DNA from: Rheinheimera tangshanensis
GTDB taxonomy: Bacteria > Pseudomonadota > Gammaproteobacteria > Enterobacterales > Alteromonadaceae
Direction of reading: 5' to 3'
Assembly: GCF_014645135.1 (NCBI RefSeq)
Contig: NZ_BMLH01000003.1
Coordinates: 334,396-398,395, forward strand
DNA: 64,000 bases
The notes below the pieces were generated by a model, which was not told where the DNA came from, did no database searches, and saw only the letters and a program-made list of their open reading frames with translations. A program made the translations under genes and the position numbers. How positions within the stretch are numbered: the stretch's first letter is position 1; the number at the start of each line of letters is the position of its first letter. Shown here piece by piece: positions 57,101-64,000 of the stretch.

Positions 57101-57712
57101 CATGAGTTAAAACGTATTTTTGACGATTTTTATCGGGTTGATAGCACCGCCAGAGGCCAGCAGGGGGTTGGATTGGGGCTGGCTGTCGTGCAAAGAATGA
57201 CGCGTTTGTTAGGGCATCAGCTGGATGTTCGTTCAGTGGTGGGTAAGGGAACCGTTTTTAATCTGTATTTGCCTCTGGTCTCTGAGCAGGATTTGATTGA
57301 GGAAAATACGCTGAAAGAGATTCAGAGTACATCTTTACCGCAGTGGCGGGTCCTTTGTGTTGATGATGACAGTTCCAATCTGGCTGCTTTGAGTTTATTG
57401 CTGCAGCAATGGCAGTTGGGGGAGGTAAAAAGCTATGTGTACGCTGAACAACTGTTGCAGGAGGCTCCTTCGCTGGACAAACCGGATCTACTGATTATGG
57501 ATTATCAATTGGGACAAGGGATCAACGGCCTCGAACTGTATCAACAGTTGCAGCCGTATTGGGGGAAAGTCCCTGGTATCTTAGTCTCCGCTGCTCCGGA
57601 GCCTGATCTGGCTCAGCGTGCAAAAGCCGAAGGGTTATTGTTCTTAGCTAAACCTATTAAACCTGCAGCGCTGCGTGCTGGTATTAACCACTTAAAAAAC
57701 CAGCGACCGTAA
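54176..57712 (+). CDS. crbS: CrbS-type hybrid sensor histidine kinase with SSS transporter domain
   Basis: Sensor of the CrbS/CrbR two-component system that switches on acetyl-CoA synthetase. About 1178 residues: a sodium:solute symporter-like membrane domain (1-520), a PAS domain (about 640-765), a coiled coil (765-815), HisKA with His827 (SHDILQPLNAARLF), HATPase (NAIKYTPSG and GVGLGLAVV) and a C-terminal receiver with Asp1109 (LIMDYQLG). The start is TTG 54176, supported by AAGGGGAG 7 bases upstream; no ATG fits. Divergent from actP, with crbR and acs 1-5 kb downstream. Confidence 0.9.
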   Translation: MSAWIVALLALLYVGLLFFIANWGERHAGDQLLRKYGGLLYSLALAVYCTSWTYYGAVGTAVTQGWDYIPIYLGPILVFLFAQSFLFKLLYVAKKQNVASITDFISARYGKRKNIALVTALLCLVVVIPYIALQLKAVASSYQVLLGHDLSDQSLPWWQDTAWFSAMAMTVFAILFGTRKVQLTEQNRGVMVAIAFESVVKLFALLCLALMAYWLLLPEKIGVSQFVEHASHLQYNTEHTSWLSFAVKTLLAMTAIFLLPRQFHVAFVENVDHRHLRHAKRWYSSYLFLVTLVVIPIALAGMHLFPGQEHLADSFVLLIPEKSGWHTLSVLVFIGGFSAATSMIIISTLALSTMISNDVVMPTILRRPGHGQRIKDYSGLILLVRRTMIITVMLLSYGYYALFARNYELAETGLLAFALAIQLAPAVVGGLYWRHGNAFGVYAGLAVGFTLWFFCLMVPQLSAVGVLEQTLLQQGLFGIEALKPTALFGVQLDTLSHGVIWSLGLNLCCYLLFSLLVKVNLKDRLQAAAFVKPTLPLEHKEAPVRRVRVRRTDITMLLERFIGAQRCNEAMAEFQRRFPDLDLQDSIAGPELVAFVERELAGVIGAASALAVVSAATEGRQLELEDVVTLFDDTTQAIQFSRKILFSTLEHLSQGVSVVDRDLKLVAWNKAYLKMFDYPDGMIRIGRPVADIVRFNAERGLFGEGSPEEHVSKRIAHMQNGTSHVFQRVRPDGKVIEMRGNPIPGGGFVTSFTDITEHVRAVQQLAEAKQHLEQRVQERTHRISEINQELMEEVARRSATELQLLQAKAEAEAANVSKTRFLALASHDILQPLNAARLFTAALQDQSIEGHPQKIIHQLDNSLKATEELIATLLDIARLDDGRLQPKTQVVSLQSILKPLTDEFSWLAEQKQLRFRTHFSEWQVQTDGTYLRRILQNILSNAIKYTPSGQVLLSCRKRGQQVLLQIWDSGPGVAEHELKRIFDDFYRVDSTARGQQGVGLGLAVVQRMTRLLGHQLDVRSVVGKGTVFNLYLPLVSEQDLIEENTLKEIQSTSLPQWRVLCVDDDSSNLAALSLLLQQWQLGEVKSYVYAEQLLQEAPSLDKPDLLIMDYQLGQGINGLELYQQLQPYWGKVPGILVSAAPEPDLAQRAKAEGLLFLAKPIKPAALRAGINHLKNQRP

Positions 57713-57784
57713 AACGGGGTCTGGTTGCTTTCAGCGTGCTGTGTTTAAATGCCTGAAAGATAAAACAGTTGCTAGGAGGGAGTC

Positions 57785-58849
57785 ATGCTGGCCAAGTTGG
57801 AAGAGCGTTTTTTTTTAATCATGCTGGTGGTCGTGAGCCTGGCGTTTGGTTTGGTGCTGGAGCCTTTTTGGGGCTGCATTTTTTGGGCTTGCGCCATCAC
57901 TGTTATTTTTTATCCGGTACAACAGAAGATTTTGCGTTTGATTGGTGATAAACCAAACCGTGCAGCGTTGATCACGTTATTGCTTTGCGTGCTGATTGTA
58001 ATTTTGCCTGTACTGGCCATTGGTGCAGCTTTTATTCAGGAAGGCGTCGCTTTTTACGACAAAATTGAAAAGGGTGAAATAAATCCTGATGGCTTTATTG
58101 AGTCCATTCGACAGGCTTTTCCGGTTGTAACTGAGTTTTTAGCTCGTTTTGGCATCCAAACGGATGGAGTGCGCGAAAAATTGTCCTCGGGAGCGGTAGA
58201 AGCCAGCCGTTTGTTGGCAAAAGAGGCTTTGTCTATCGGTCAGAATACCTTTGGCTTTATTCTGAGTTTATGTTTGATGTTATATCTGACATTTTTCTTA
58301 TTACGTGAGGGGCATCATTTAGTCGAGCTGATGGTCAGGGCTTTACCATTAGGTGATCAACGTGAACGTTTGCTGTTTTCCAAATTTGCCGAAGTGACCC
58401 GGGCTACCGTCAAAGGTAATTTAGTTGTTGCAATAGTACAGGGCGCTTTAGGCGGGCTTATTTTTTGGTTGTTAGGGTTACCTGCTCCAATTTTATGGGG
58501 CGTGGTGATGGCCTTTTTGTCTTTATTGCCGGCGGTTGGAGCTGCTTTGGTGTGGTTACCTGTTTCCTTATACTGGTACGCAACAGGAGACTGGGTGATT
58601 GCAACTATTCTGGTGGCTTATGGCGCTTTAGTGATTGGTCTGGCTGATAATATATTACGACCCTTGTTAGTAGGGCGCGACACCAAGTTACCGGATTATC
58701 TGGTGCTTTTCTCTACGCTAGGTGGCATTACATTGATGGGTATTAATGGTTTTGTATTGGGTCCAATGGTTGCAGCGCTTTTTCTGGTATTCTGGCAGAT
58801 TTTTATCGATGAGTTTCAGCGGCCTCATAAGCCTGAATCATCAGGCTGA
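57785..58849 (+). CDS. AI-2E family transporter-like membrane protein
   Basis: About 354 residues with seven or eight membrane segments; the GDNILRPLLVGR-like motif reads LADNILRPLLVGRDTKLPD near 292, and PAVGAALVWLP precedes it, both typical of the PerM/AI-2E family. A central hydrophilic domain (about 70-150) is usual. Substrate unknown: members transport autoinducer-2 in a few cases only. AGGAGGG precedes the start. It follows crbS by 72 bases on the same strand, possibly in one transcript. Confidence 0.88.
   Translation: MLAKLEERFFLIMLVVVSLAFGLVLEPFWGCIFWACAITVIFYPVQQKILRLIGDKPNRAALITLLLCVLIVILPVLAIGAAFIQEGVAFYDKIEKGEINPDGFIESIRQAFPVVTEFLARFGIQTDGVREKLSSGAVEASRLLAKEALSIGQNTFGFILSLCLMLYLTFFLLREGHHLVELMVRALPLGDQRERLLFSKFAEVTRATVKGNLVVAIVQGALGGLIFWLLGLPAPILWGVVMAFLSLLPAVGAALVWLPVSLYWYATGDWVIATILVAYGALVIGLADNILRPLLVGRDTKLPDYLVLFSTLGGITLMGINGFVLGPMVAALFLVFWQIFIDEFQRPHKPESSG
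58831..58846. terminator. Small hairpin at the crbS-AI-2E / crbR convergence
   Basis: GCCTGA-ATCA-TCAGGC, overlapping the last codons of the AI-2E gene. Without a T run, so weak as a terminator. Confidence 0.4.
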
Positions 58850-58864
58850 GACCAGTCTGCTGTT

Positions 58865-59536
58865 TTAGTGTGCAACCAGAGTTTTGTCAGCTGGAGCTTC
58901 CAGCTGCAGACGCTGGGCCTGGATCACCACCTGCGTTCTGTTGGTGACCCCAAGTTTTCTGAAAATTGCTGTGATATGCGCTTTAACAGTAGCTTCGGAG
59001 ATATGTAAATCATAAGCAATTTGTTTATTCAGCCAGCCCTCGGTTAGGTAAAACAAAACTTTATACTGTTGTGGTGTTAGTTCTGCGACTTTGCTCGCCA
59101 AATCTAAATCGGGTTGATGCTCTTGTTGGTTGATCACCTGGCTGCGTATCGCAGGTGGCACCCAGAGCTCTCCGTCAATGACTGCGCTTAACGCTTTGCC
59201 AATTTCTGCCGGATGAGATGATTTTGGAATAAAGGCTGAGGCGCCAAACGCCATCACGCGTTTAATTACATCAAGATCCTCACTGGCTGAAATGACAACT
59301 ATAGGCAGAGTAGGGTACTGCTTGCGCAACTGGATCAGCCCTAAAAATCCGCAGTTACCCGGCATATGCAAATCCAGCAACAATAAATCTGTATCCGGAT
59401 GCTCGAGTAAAGCTTCACAGGTTGCTTCAAAACTATCTGTTTCTATCGTTGCCTTGGTCACGAAGGTATTGCTGATCGCATGGATCAGCGCATTTCGAAA
59501 TAAAGGATGGTCATCTGCGACAATTAACTTTGCCAT
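58865..59536 (-). CDS. crbR: CrbR-type response regulator, LuxR/NarL family
   Basis: About 223 residues: receiver domain with phosphoacceptor Asp55 (LLLLDLHMPG), acidic pair near the N-terminus (VADDHPLFR), and a LuxR-type helix-turn-helix at about 150-215 (LTPQQYKVLFYLTEGWLNKQ, SEATVKAHITAIFRKL). In Vibrio and Pseudomonas the CrbS/CrbR pair activates acs. Here it lies 98 bases downstream of acs and convergent with the AI-2E gene. A hairpin in its leader is listed separately. The cognate kinase is most likely crbS. Confidence 0.88.
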   Translation of the reverse strand: MAKLIVADDHPLFRNALIHAISNTFVTKATIETDSFEATCEALLEHPDTDLLLLDLHMPGNCGFLGLIQLRKQYPTLPIVVISASEDLDVIKRVMAFGASAFIPKSSHPAEIGKALSAVIDGELWVPPAIRSQVINQQEHQPDLDLASKVAELTPQQYKVLFYLTEGWLNKQIAYDLHISEATVKAHITAIFRKLGVTNRTQVVIQAQRLQLEAPADKTLVAH

Positions 59537-59546
59537 ATAAACTCCT

Positions 59547-59580
59547 AACCCAGCCTCCGTTATAAAACAGAGACTGGGTT
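59547..59580. terminator. Stem-loop between acs and crbR
   Basis: AACCCAG...CTGGGTT arms with further pairing inside (CTC/GAG); on the minus strand it ends 11 bases before the crbR start. No T run follows. It may attenuate transcription from acs into crbR or mask the crbR ribosome site (AGGAG). Confidence 0.45.
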
Positions 59581-59633
59581 CAGCTAAAGTGTTGTTGCTA
59601 TTAATTGAATATTAGCAACTTATTGTCAACAGA

Positions 59634-61583
59634 TTAGCGGTTTAATCTGTTCTGGATCAAGTGTTCCACTACAGATGGGTCCGCTAAAGTCGAGATATCT
59701 CCTAACTGATCGTATTCGTTGGCCGCAATTTTCCGCAGAATACGGCGCATAATTTTGCCTGAACGGGTTTTTGGTAAACTAGGTGTCCACTGTATGATAT
59801 CAGGCGCAGCAATAGGGGATATTTCACGACGCACCCAATCACGCACTGCTTTGGTCAATTCATCACTTGGCTCCACGCCTACCCGTGGCGCTACAAAGAC
59901 ATAAATGCCCTGACCTTTAATGTCATGCGGATAACCTACGACTGCAGCTTCGGCAATGGCGTCATGAGCGACCAGACAACTTTCGATTTCTGCAGTGCCT
60001 AAACGGTGGCCTGAAATGTTCAGGACGTCATCTACCCGGCCTGTTAGCCAGTAATAACCGTCTTCATCACGTTTAGCGCCATCCCCTGTAAAATACATAC
60101 CTTTATAAGTGCTGAAATAGGTTTGCTCAAAACGCTCGTGATCACCATAGACTGAGCGCATTTGGCCAGGCCAGCTGTCGAGTATAACCAGATTACCTTC
60201 AGCCACACCCTCGACTAATTCGCCTTCGTTGGTCACTATAGCGGGTTTGACACCAAAAAATGGCCTGGTCGCTGAACCTGGTTTTAAGTCTGTAGCACCA
60301 GGTAAAGGCGTGATCAGAATTCCACCTGTTTCAGTTTGCCACCATGTATCTACTATAGGACAATTGTTTTTACCATAAGAGGCGTGGTACCAGCTCCATG
60401 CTTCCGGATTAATAGGCTCACCGACACTGCCTAATAAAGTCAGTGAGGATAAATCTGCGCCGTCAACCGCAGCAGTGCCATGGGCCATCAAGGCACGAAT
60501 TGCAGTTGGAGCTGTGTATAAAATGTTGACTTTGTATTTATCAACCACCTGAGCAATACGCTTAACGCTCGGATAAGTAGGGACACCTTCAAATAAGATG
60601 CTGCTAGCGCCGTTCGCCAATGGACCATAGACTATATAGGTATGACCTGTGACCCAGCCGATGTCCGCGGCACACCAGTAAATGTCTCCGTCTTTGTAAT
60701 CAAATACATATTGATGTGTCATGGACGCCCACACCATGTAGCCGCCAGTGGTATGTAACACACCTTTAGGTTTGCCAGTGGAACCTGAGGTATAAAGAAT
60801 AAACAGCGGATCTTCCGCGTTCATCACCTCTGGTTCACAATGTTTTGGCTCCTTTGCTAATAGTTCGTGGTACCACAGGTCGCGACCCTGATGAAAATCA
60901 ATATTTTCGCCAACATGTTTCACCACTATGACATGCTTAGCAGGGTTGGCGTCACCCAGGTGGGCTAAGGCTTGATCGGTATTGTCTTTCAGGTAGGTAA
61001 GGCGGCTACCACGGGCAGCCTGGTCGGAAGTAATCACTAATTTTGAATCACAATCCTGAATACGACTGCCGAGGGCATCAGGTGAGAAACCTGCAAAAAC
61101 GACCGAGTGGATAGCACCAATCCGTGCACAGGCTAATAAGGACACTACGGCTGCGGGGATCATGGGTAAATAAATAGTGACACGATCGCCTTTACCGACC
61201 CCTAGCGCACGCATGGCATTCGCTAACTGGCAGACTTCGTCGTAGAGTTCCTGATAAGTGACAGCCTTTTGCACCCCAGGTTCATCTCCTTCCCAATAAT
61301 AGGCAACCTGATTAGCTTTAGCTGGTAAATGACGATCCAGGCAGTTATAGCTGGCATTTAAGCTGCCATCACTAAACCAATTCACATGCACATTACCTAA
61401 GTCGAAGCTGGTATCTTTCACTTTAGTAAAAGGTGTAAACCAGCTGATGCGTTTGCCATGTTCTGCCCAAAATTTTTCTGGTTGTTTTACTGACTCTTCA
61501 TACATGGCCAGATACTGCTCGTTGGTTACTAAAGTTCTGGCTTTAGTATGCTCTGGTACCGGGTAAAGTTGGGCGTGACTCAT
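59634..61583 (-). CDS. acs: Acetyl-CoA synthetase (acetate-CoA ligase)
   Basis: Activates acetate to acetyl-CoA via acetyl-AMP. About 649 residues (E. coli 652). Motifs: [15 protein letters not shown] (AMP binding) near 260, [28 protein letters not shown] and the C-terminal [11 protein letters not shown], whose lysine is the known acetylation switch of the family. AGGGGA precedes ATG 61583; 14 more codons are open upstream. Predicted to be controlled by crbS/crbR, both in this locus; a candidate operator lies 104 bases upstream. Confidence 0.95.
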   Translation of the reverse strand: MSHAQLYPVPEHTKARTLVTNEQYLAMYEESVKQPEKFWAEHGKRISWFTPFTKVKDTSFDLGNVHVNWFSDGSLNASYNCLDRHLPAKANQVAYYWEGDEPGVQKAVTYQELYDEVCQLANAMRALGVGKGDRVTIYLPMIPAAVVSLLACARIGAIHSVVFAGFSPDALGSRIQDCDSKLVITSDQAARGSRLTYLKDNTDQALAHLGDANPAKHVIVVKHVGENIDFHQGRDLWYHELLAKEPKHCEPEVMNAEDPLFILYTSGSTGKPKGVLHTTGGYMVWASMTHQYVFDYKDGDIYWCAADIGWVTGHTYIVYGPLANGASSILFEGVPTYPSVKRIAQVVDKYKVNILYTAPTAIRALMAHGTAAVDGADLSSLTLLGSVGEPINPEAWSWYHASYGKNNCPIVDTWWQTETGGILITPLPGATDLKPGSATRPFFGVKPAIVTNEGELVEGVAEGNLVILDSWPGQMRSVYGDHERFEQTYFSTYKGMYFTGDGAKRDEDGYYWLTGRVDDVLNISGHRLGTAEIESCLVAHDAIAEAAVVGYPHDIKGQGIYVFVAPRVGVEPSDELTKAVRDWVRREISPIAAPDIIQWTPSLPKTRSGKIMRRILRKIAANEYDQLGDISTLADPSVVEHLIQNRLNR

Positions 61584-61686
61584 TATTAATATTCCCCTGT
61601 CATGTAGGCTCAGTGGCTTGGTCAACTCGTGACAACCACCTGTTATGGCTATCTTCGTTCTACCTTTTTTAAGGTGTCCGCAACAT

Positions 61687-61700
61687 TAGACCTTAGTCTA
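61687..61700. promoter_or_regulatory. Candidate CrbR operator upstream of acs
   Basis: TAGAC-CTTA-GTCTA, perfect 5-base arms, 104 bases before the acs start codon. Core GAC-YTTA-GTC equals that at 54088-54099. Wider context ATTAG...CTAAT adds symmetry. Confidence 0.5.
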
Positions 61701-61750
61701 GCTAATTCGTTTGTCGCCGTCTTTGAACGGGCTGAATAAAAAACAATCTG

Positions 61751-61761
61751 CGACTAAAGGC
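61751..61761. promoter_or_regulatory. Third, degenerate copy of the acetate-locus motif near dcaP
   Basis: Minus strand GCCTTTAGTCG: it keeps CTTTAGTCG but the left arm is not GAC. It lies 85 bases upstream of the dcaP start and in the shared acs/dcaP gap. Confidence 0.3.
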
Positions 61762-61845
61762 TAATTGTCCCTTTGCCAAAAGCGAACCAAAGTTGAGCTG
61801 TGGTACAGACAATAACAACATTTTAACTTGGACCAGGAGAAAACA

Positions 61846-63006
61846 ATGCTGACGAAAAAACCTCTTGCCAGCTTAGTGGCATTATCTTTCGGCGCACTTA
61901 GTAGCCAAGCTTTTGCTGCTGTCACCTTTGGTGATACCGAGCTGACCTACGGCGGTTATATTAAATTAGATACGATGTGGACAGACACATCCGATGGACA
62001 AATGGCAACAGGAGTTGGTCGAGATTTTTACGTACCAGGTGTAATCCCAGTTGGTGGAGAAGGTGAGTCGGCGACATTTGACGCGCATGCCCGTCAATCG
62101 CGTTTCTTCTTAAAGACTGCAACAACCCTGGATAACGGTAAAAAAATTAACGGTACCCTCGAGTTCGATATGATGTCGACTTACCCTATAGGCGATGAGC
62201 GTATTAGTAACGGGTATGCGCCAGAGCTTCGGCATGCCTTCTTAACCTACGACAATTGGTTGATGGGTCAAACCTGGTCCACCTTCATGGATCTGGCGTC
62301 TTTACCTGACAGCTTAGATTTTATCGGTAATACCGACGGCGCTATATTTGCCCGTCAAGCGCAGGTTCGTTATACCTCTGGTGGTTGGCAAGTTGCTTTG
62401 GAAAATCCAGAAACGACAGTCACTCCAAACACAGGTGGTGCCCGTATTGTTACTGATGACAACTCGGTTCCTGACGTCGTTGTGAAATATAATCACGCAG
62501 ATAGTTGGGGTTCTCTGGCTGTTGCCGTGATGGCTCGTCAGCTTGCTATTGAATCAGGCGGTATGGATGACAATACAAACGGCTATGCGGTATCGCTTTC
62601 CGGCAAGTATAACGTCTCAGCAACAGACGATATTCGTTTTACTGTTAATAGTGGCGAAGGGCTTGGTCGTTATATCGGTTTAAATACCAGTAATGATGCT
62701 GTATTGGACGCTGCAGGCAAGTTGGATGCAATCAAAGTGACAGGTTATGCTCTTGCATACAAGCATGCCTGGGCTGACAAATGGCGCTCAAGTCTGATTT
62801 ATTCAGCTCAGCACATAGACAACGACGCACAGTTAACGGGGTTAGCCGTTACAGATAACACCAGCAGCTATGCAGTGAATCTGATTTATCAGGCCGCCAG
62901 TAAGCTGATGTTTGGTGTTGAACTTCGTCATGCCACCCGGGAAATTTTATCGGGCGATGAAGGTGACCTGAATCGTGTGCAGTTTAGTGCTAAATACGAC
63001 TTCTGA
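61846..63006 (+). CDS. DcaP-type trimeric outer-membrane porin
   Basis: About 386 residues. Signal peptide ends at AFA (ASLVALSFGALSSQAFA). A barrel start LTYGGYIKLDTMWTDTSDG is the DcaP hallmark, followed by RQSRFFLKTATTLDNGKKIN, and the protein ends with the aromatic FSAKYDF. DcaP porins pass dicarboxylic and other organic acids across the outer membrane. AGGAGA lies before ATG 61846; a reading from 61828 adds 6 residues. Divergent from acs with a 262-base shared gap, so co-regulation with acetate use is plausible. Terminator at 63021. Confidence 0.88.
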   Translation: MLTKKPLASLVALSFGALSSQAFAAVTFGDTELTYGGYIKLDTMWTDTSDGQMATGVGRDFYVPGVIPVGGEGESATFDAHARQSRFFLKTATTLDNGKKINGTLEFDMMSTYPIGDERISNGYAPELRHAFLTYDNWLMGQTWSTFMDLASLPDSLDFIGNTDGAIFARQAQVRYTSGGWQVALENPETTVTPNTGGARIVTDDNSVPDVVVKYNHADSWGSLAVAVMARQLAIESGGMDDNTNGYAVSLSGKYNVSATDDIRFTVNSGEGLGRYIGLNTSNDAVLDAAGKLDAIKVTGYALAYKHAWADKWRSSLIYSAQHIDNDAQLTGLAVTDNTSSYAVNLIYQAASKLMFGVELRHATREILSGDEGDLNRVQFSAKYDF

Positions 63007-63020
63007 TCTTCAGCTTCCTT

Positions 63021-63053
63021 ATACGACTGGCGACTTTTGTTTGCCAGTCGTAT
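63021..63053 (+). terminator. Terminator after the DcaP porin gene
   Basis: Perfect arms ATACGACTGGC and GCCAGTCGTAT around an 11-base loop, followed by TTTC. Confidence 0.82.
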
Positions 63054-63124
63054 TTTCAGTCGAATACATCCAAAATTAAAAGTGCTTCGTAGAGTAATCA
63101 AACAACTCAAGGGAGCGACATCCT

Positions 63125-63409
63125 ATGCACAGACTTGAACATTTAAACAGACAAGACGTAGTCATCGATGAACTGGTGATCCACTCTATTGAAATGGGGA
63201 TCTATCTCGCTCAGGTTAACTACGATGATAAAGTCGCTTTTCTGGTTGATGCAGATAATAGACCTCAGCGTTTCTTAAGTGTGGACCAAATCAAGCAATC
63301 CTTATCAGAAGCCACTGTAAAAATGGCTTGGTTACAGCATCAGTCTGCGTATGACGAAATGATTGGTGGGCCTGATAAGGTGGATAACAGCTTACGTATC
63401 CCTGTTTGA
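63125..63409 (+). CDS. DUF6482 family small protein
   Basis: 94 residues. The segment FLVDADNRPQRFLSVDQIKQ followed by WLQHQSAYDEMIG matches a small gammaproteobacterial family of unknown function (DUF6482 as I recall it). AGGGAG lies upstream of ATG 63125. Soluble, acidic. It stands between the DcaP terminator and the rrn promoter region with its own promoter space; no partner gene suggests a role. Confidence 0.7.
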   Translation: MHRLEHLNRQDVVIDELVIHSIEMGIYLAQVNYDDKVAFLVDADNRPQRFLSVDQIKQSLSEATVKMAWLQHQSAYDEMIGGPDKVDNSLRIPV

Positions 63410-63433
63410 GGGAGAAAAAGCCTCTTTTTCGCC
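63410..63433 (+). terminator. Hairpin after the DUF6482 gene
   Basis: GGG-A-GAAAAAG-CCT-CTTTTTC-G-CCC followed by GTTTTG, directly after the stop codon. Confidence 0.55.
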
Positions 63434-63492
63434 CGTTTTGCTTTATTTCTGAGCGAACGATCACAGATATCATCAAATTGTCATTTTAGGGG

Positions 63493-63520
63493 TTGTGCAG
63501 GATTAAAAACTCCCTATAAT
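63493..63520 (+). promoter_or_regulatory. rrn promoter P1
   Basis: TTGTGC, 16-base spacer, TATAAT (63515-63520), followed by the GC-rich discriminator GCGCGCC typical of stringently controlled rRNA promoters. The -35 box is imperfect. Confidence 0.75.
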
Positions 63521-63600
63521 GCGCGCCATGCCAACGGGGTAGTGCGAAAGCAGCTCTGGGGTGGTTTTGAAATGAAGTGAAAAATGATGCAAAACATCGC

Positions 63601-63628
63601 TTGACACGAGATTGAAAATCACTAAAAT
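63601..63628 (+). promoter_or_regulatory. rrn promoter P2
   Basis: TTGACA, 16-base spacer, TAAAAT (63623-63628), then discriminator GGCCGCC. Confidence 0.75.
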
Positions 63629-63726
63629 GGCCGCCTCGAAGCGCGACCGAGTCGAAAGGCTCAAAAGTGAAGCGAAGCGAAGTGAGTTGAGTAGGTGAGT
63701 TTGATAAATAATTTCAAAACACTGGC

Positions 63727-63754
63727 TTGACACAAATTCTGGGAAGTGTAAGAT
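63727..63754 (+). promoter_or_regulatory. rrn promoter P3
   Basis: TTGACA, 16-base spacer, TAAGAT (63749-63754), then the GC-rich ACGCCTCCCGC. The nearest promoter to the 16S gene, about 205 bases upstream of its start. Confidence 0.75.
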
Positions 63755-63792
63755 ACGCCTCCCGCTGGGCAAGGTCTTAACCGGTTCAGCAC

Positions 63793-63804
63793 TGCTCTTT
63801 AACA
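63793..63804 (+). promoter_or_regulatory. rrn boxA antitermination site
   Basis: TGCTCTTTAACA, the gammaproteobacterial boxA sequence bound by NusB/NusE, within the rRNA leader about 165 bases before the 16S start. Confidence 0.88.
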
Positions 63805-63968
63805 ATAAGCAATCAATCATCTGTGTGGGCACTCACGGTTTAGATTCTGCAGCGAGCAATCGCACAAAGAATATTTATCAGTGAAGTGACTTATACAGAA
63901 ATCTGTTCGAAAGAGCAGACGTTTTAAGTCAGTGATACTGAGCAGCCATTTCGGTGGCAATTAAACTT

Positions 63969-64000
63969 TAATTGAAGAGTTTGATCATGGCTCAGATTGA
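63969..64000 (+). rRNA. rrs: 16S ribosomal RNA, 5' end only
   Basis: The last 30 bases match the universal start of bacterial 16S (AATTGAAGAGTTTGATCATG and GCTCAGATTGA). The mature 5' end is placed at about 63969 by comparison with E. coli. The remaining 1.5 kb lies outside the window. Confidence 0.95.

Overview
This window is a chromosomal segment of a heterotrophic gammaproteobacterium, most like Rheinheimera/Alishewanella or another Alteromonadales-type aquatic bacterium. I base that on overall gene content, the pabB-nudL-sdaA order, a CrbS/CrbR acetate switch, a DcaP-type porin, a VF530-type small protein and a large TonB-dependent receptor. No database was consulted, so the genus is an inference. 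The window opens inside an RND efflux pump gene and closes 32 bases into a 16S rRNA gene, so the right edge is the promoter and leader of an rrn operon.

Layout. (1) 1-8.6 kb: end of an RND permease, a three-copy tandem array of a structured repeat, the conserved pabB-nudL-sdaA block on the minus strand, then a class I fumarase. (2) 8.6-18.2 kb: an S9 peptidase, an MmcQ/YjbR protein overlapping a 1521-residue GGDEF/EAL sensor, and a lemA-M48 protease pair. (3) 18.2-25.7 kb: a discoidin-domain di-haem lipoprotein, a VF530 protein overlapping a periplasmic propeller-like protein, and asnB. (4) 25.7-29.7 kb: a DUF3025 protein, a Nat-type ABC exporter and a Nudix protein. (5) 29.7-33.2 kb: an AT-rich accessory pocket with an orphan P-loop NTPase (possible phage defence), a 129-bp MITE-like element and a CxxC/HNH-like protein. 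(6) 33.2-41.2 kb: a KefF/G-Kef antiporter pair, a GGDEF protein, rimO, an alcohol dehydrogenase and a DUF2252 protein. (7) 41.2-49.4 kb: a cytochrome c-FTR1 iron permease behind a Fur-like box, a TonB-dependent receptor, and a PsrA-like TetR regulator with fadE. (8) 49.4-63.4 kb: an acetate-use locus holding an exonuclease, a CBS/DUF294 protein, actP with its DUF4212 partner, crbS, an AI-2E family protein, crbR, acs, a DcaP porin and a DUF6482 protein. (9) 63.4-64 kb: three tandem rrn promoters, boxA and the 16S start.

The clearest multi-gene system is the acetate switch. The CrbS-type kinase (a transporter domain fused to a histidine kinase) is divergent from actP, and the CrbR-type regulator lies downstream of acs. 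A short inverted repeat, GAC-YTTA-GTC, occurs in the actP/crbS gap and in the acs/dcaP gap, with a degenerate third copy nearer dcaP. It is a candidate CrbR operator that could tie outer-membrane entry, inner-membrane uptake and activation of acetate together.

The most curious non-coding signal is the dispersed repeat of about 120-140 bp at 2828-3267, 6918-7036 and 25722-25842. It keeps a two-tier hairpin while the loop sequences differ, and two copies sit in the 5' leaders of metabolic genes (fumarase, asnB). Two elements with GGGGTCAGRTC-type ends (31816-31944 and 41177-41231) look like non-autonomous mobile or REP-type sequences. I saw no CRISPR array, no tRNA and no intact transposase.
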